From contig JAHZAW010000035.1 in the NCBI GenBank assembly GCA_019423725.1, positions 1 through 24,965 of the forward strand: DNA of 24,965 nucleotides, given 5' to 3'. The notes beneath the pieces were generated by a model that searched no databases, was not told where the DNA came from, and saw nothing but the letters and a program-made list of their open reading frames with translations. Numbering within the stretch: position 1 is the stretch's first letter; every line of letters starts with the position of its first letter. Source of the DNA: Clostridiales bacterium. Lineage in GTDB: Bacteria; Bacillota; Clostridia; Lachnospirales; Anaerotignaceae. The position numbers and the translations under genes were made by a program. Positions 22,675 to 24,965 of this stretch are shown piece by piece.

Positions 22675-22697
22675 ATGGCAGGATACGTCTGTTTTTT
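22655..22697 (+). terminator. Terminator-like hairpin in the leader of the GLUG/SLH gene
   Basis: The stem AACAGACG (22655-22662 approximately) pairs with CGTCTGTT (22686-22693), has an inner TGCC/GGCA hairpin (22668-22671 / 22677-22680), and is followed by a T run to 22697. It lies between the strong promoter and the surface protein gene, with no other good promoter seen after it. It may be an attenuator or simply end the small ORF's transcript. Confidence 0.65.
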
Positions 22698-22723
22698 GCA
22701 TGCGGTAAAAAGGAGGTAAGAAA

Positions 22724-24964
22724 ATGAAAAAAGGATTTTTTGCGGCGTTGATGTGCGCCCTGGTAATGGTGCTTCTGCCGGCGGCGGTGTATGCGGAAGA
22801 TGGAAATTTTGGCGGCGGAGACGGCTCAGAGGATGATCCCTACATTATCGAGGATGCCGAAGATCTGAAGGAATTCAGGGACATAGTAAATGGCCAAAAC
22901 GGAAAGACCCAAAATTCAGCTGCCTGGGCCATACTTGAAGACAACATCGTACTCAATGCAAATGTGCTGGATAGTGACGGCAGCCTGAATAGCGGTTCTT
23001 TTGAGACATGGACGCCCATCGGATGCTATAAAGATATCGATGATTATATTGCCTACACCGGTACCTTTGACGGAAACGGCCACACCATCAGCGGAATATA
23101 TATAAACACTAGAGAAAATTATCAAGGTCTCTTTGGCTGTATAGGCAACAAAGACGGCACAGGCACAGTTAAAAACCTTGGCATAGAAGACAGCTGGATC
23201 AAGGGCGGTGATAATGTCGGCGGCATTGCGGGGTATAGCGCTTGGGGTATGGAAAACTGTTATAATACGGGCAGCATCAGCGGCGGTGATAATGTTGGCG
23301 GCATTTCGGGGCAGAATAGCAGTAACATGATCAGAAATTGCTACAATACGGGCAGTATCAGCGGCGGCAGTAATGTTGGCGGCGTTGTGGGTTATTCAGG
23401 TGGCGGCGTAACTGGCTGCCATAACGATGGAACTGTCATCGGCAGCGGAAGCTGTATTGGCGGCATCATGGGAGAAGGAATTGGTGCGGTCTCTGCTATA
23501 AGTAAGTGCTATAATACTGGCAGTGTCAGCGGCGAAGAAGGAACTGTCGGCGGTATCTCAGGAGGACGTATTTTTGGCACCTCAAACTGCTATAATGCAG
23601 GTACCATCAGCGGCGAAGAAGCTTATGGCATTACAGCAGGCAACCTTTCAGGAGTTGTTAACTCCTATAACATAGGAAAAGTCTACGGGCATGCTATCTT
23701 AGGAGGCCAAGAGATGGATCAGGCGCAAAATAATTACTATTTAAAGGGCAGTGCTACGCTGGAAGTTGATGAGGAGAAAGAAAAAGCAGAAGAAAAGACC
23801 TTTGAGGAGTTTGCGTCTGGTGAAGTGGCATATCTCCTCTATAAGATAGGAGTGAGTAGTGAGGAGCCAGCCTGGGGACAAAAAATAGGCGATGATTTTC
23901 CTATAATAACAGAAGATAAGGATTTAAGGGTATATAAGGTCACATTTATGGTAAATGGCAGAGAATATGCCGTTGCCTACGGAAACAGTTACGGAGTATT
24001 CGTAATGCCCGATGAGCCAAGGATTTCCGGCGGAAGCTTTAAATACTGGGTAGACGAAGATGGAGAAAAATTTACCAAGGACAGCAGTGTGAAGGAGAAT
24101 ATGACGGTAACTGCTGAGGAAATACCGGGTTCAAGCTATGAGCTTACGGAAGGTTCATCCATCAGGTTTGAGACCAACGGCGGAACGGAAATAAAAACCG
24201 TATACGTTCAAAAGGGAGATGTCGTAGACCTCAGCGGATATGTACCTGAAAGGTCAGGCTATATATTTGACGGCTGGTATACAGGAAATGACTTTGAGGA
24301 AAAAGTAGACGAAATAGAAGCAGAGGGCGGAAGTACTGTATACGCCAAGTGGACCAAGGCTGAAGATACAGAAAGCGGAGAAAGCGGAGAAAACGGAGAG
24401 ATGGCATCTCCTATTCAGACATACACAGACGTCAGCATATTTGACTGGTACAATGAAGGAGTAATGTATGTATCCCAAAATGGCATAATGAACGGAGTGG
24501 GAGACGGTAAATTCGAGCCCGGCACTGAGTTAAAGAGGGAAATGCTGGCGACTATCCTCTGGAATATGGAAGGAAAGCCGGAGCCAAAGGACATAGCGCC
24601 ATTCCTGGATGTAATGAGCGGAGAATATTATTCCAAGGCCATAGCCTGGGCCAGTGAAAACGGCATAATATCCGGCTACGGAACTGAGTATGGCATAGGA
24701 GAGTCAGTAACGAGGGAAGACTTTGCCTCGATACTGTACAGATATGCGGTATATAAAGGCTATGACACGACCCAGGGCGGAATGGCCGTAAGGGAGTTTG
24801 CGGACTATGAGGAAATATCAGAGTATGCAAGAACACCTGTATCCTGGGCAGTAAACACAGGAATAATAAGCGGAATGGGAGACGGTCAAGTATCACCGGG
24901 GGCAGCATCAAGCCGAGGACAGGCGGCTGTAATGCTTATGAACTTCTGTAAAAACGTGAAATAA
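22724..24964 (+). CDS. Secreted GLUG / InlB-repeat / SLH surface protein
   Basis: A 746-residue cell-surface protein. The signal peptide (residues 1-24, VYA before the cut) is followed by an acidic N-terminal region. GLUG-type repeats at about 160-325 follow the pattern NVGGI.G...NCYNTGSISGG, seen five to six times. Next come an acidic linker, an InlB/Listeria-Bacteroides-type repeat around 478-545 (RFETNGGTEI, GYIFDGWYTG, TVYAKW) preceded by a related shorter module (FMVNGREY), a short Glu/Gly/Ser linker, and three C-terminal SLH domains (about 566-620, 625-680, 690-746). SLH domains should hold it to the wall polymer, displaying the repeats outward; adhesion or matrix binding is inferred. 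No peptidase domain is visible. GGAGG precedes the ATG, and the TAA stop (24962-24964) is one base from the window end. Confidence 0.9.
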   Translation: MKKGFFAALMCALVMVLLPAAVYAEDGNFGGGDGSEDDPYIIEDAEDLKEFRDIVNGQNGKTQNSAAWAILEDNIVLNANVLDSDGSLNSGSFETWTPIGCYKDIDDYIAYTGTFDGNGHTISGIYINTRENYQGLFGCIGNKDGTGTVKNLGIEDSWIKGGDNVGGIAGYSAWGMENCYNTGSISGGDNVGGISGQNSSNMIRNCYNTGSISGGSNVGGVVGYSGGGVTGCHNDGTVIGSGSCIGGIMGEGIGAVSAISKCYNTGSVSGEEGTVGGISGGRIFGTSNCYNAGTISGEEAYGITAGNLSGVVNSYNIGKVYGHAILGGQEMDQAQNNYYLKGSATLEVDEEKEKAEEKTFEEFASGEVAYLLYKIGVSSEEPAWGQKIGDDFPIITEDKDLRVYKVTFMVNGREYAVAYGNSYGVFVMPDEPRISGGSFKYWVDEDGEKFTKDSSVKENMTVTAEEIPGSSYELTEGSSIRFETNGGTEIKTVYVQKGDVVDLSGYVPERSGYIFDGWYTGNDFEEKVDEIEAEGGSTVYAKWTKAEDTESGESGENGEMASPIQTYTDVSIFDWYNEGVMYVSQNGIMNGVGDGKFEPGTELKREMLATILWNMEGKPEPKDIAPFLDVMSGEYYSKAIAWASENGIISGYGTEYGIGESVTREDFASILYRYAVYKGYDTTQGGMAVREFADYEEISEYARTPVSWAVNTGIISGMGDGQVSPGAASSRGQAAVMLMNFCKNVK

Positions 24965-24965
24965 G

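Overview
The window looks like a chromosomal segment of a low-to-moderate GC Gram-positive anaerobe, most likely class Clostridia (a Lachnospirales/Eubacteriales-type genome). The evidence is strong AGGAGG-type ribosome binding sites, frequent AGG/AGA/ATA codons, the yhbY-nadD-yqeK-rsfS cluster, a secG-rnr pair, and secreted proteins with S-layer homology (SLH) domains. Species cannot be fixed from the sequence alone. No CRISPR array, rRNA, tRNA, transposase or integrase was seen.

Layout. 1-335 is the 3' end of a PepSY-type protein with its terminator. 459-2401 is a housekeeping operon (yhbY, nadD, yqeK, rsfS), followed by aspS with its own promoter and terminator (2429-4361). On the minus strand, 5525-4568 encodes a two-gene redox unit: a 2[4Fe-4S] ferredoxin and a polytopic NapH/CcoG-like membrane protein, with a CRP/FNR-like palindrome upstream. 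Also on the minus strand are a marR-MATE pair (7313-5555), RNase R, SecG and a KtrA/KtrB-type potassium uptake pair (11994-9982).

A 437-base intergenic region with an orphan stem-loop (11995-12431) precedes a large secreted protein with N-terminal SLH domains and eight tandem beta-rich repeats (12432-15071). Next is a marR / iron alcohol dehydrogenase / class-3-like aldehyde dehydrogenase operon (15237-18273), a small iron-sulfur-flavoprotein-like reductase, and a convergent second MATE transporter. The divergent YtrA-type gntR / ABC ATPase / ABC-2 permease operon (20603-22466) follows. The right edge holds a leader region with a short ORF and a terminator-like hairpin, then a secreted GLUG / InlB-repeat / C-terminal SLH protein that ends at the window edge.

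How it works together. Three regulator genes (two MarR, one GntR) each sit first in a tightly packed operon, and each has a long, nearly perfect palindrome on its promoter, so local autoregulated efflux or detoxification modules dominate the accessory part. Translational coupling by four-base ATGA overlaps occurs at ferredoxin/membrane protein, marR/adh, adh/aldh, gntR/ATPase and ATPase/permease. The two SLH proteins, one anchored at its N-terminus and one at its C-terminus, suggest an S-layer or secondary-cell-wall-polymer-anchored surface. I found no clearly novel multi-gene defence or biosynthetic system. The most unusual signals are regulatory: the palindrome between rnr and marR that may be both operator and terminator, and the leader ORF/terminator arrangement before the last gene.
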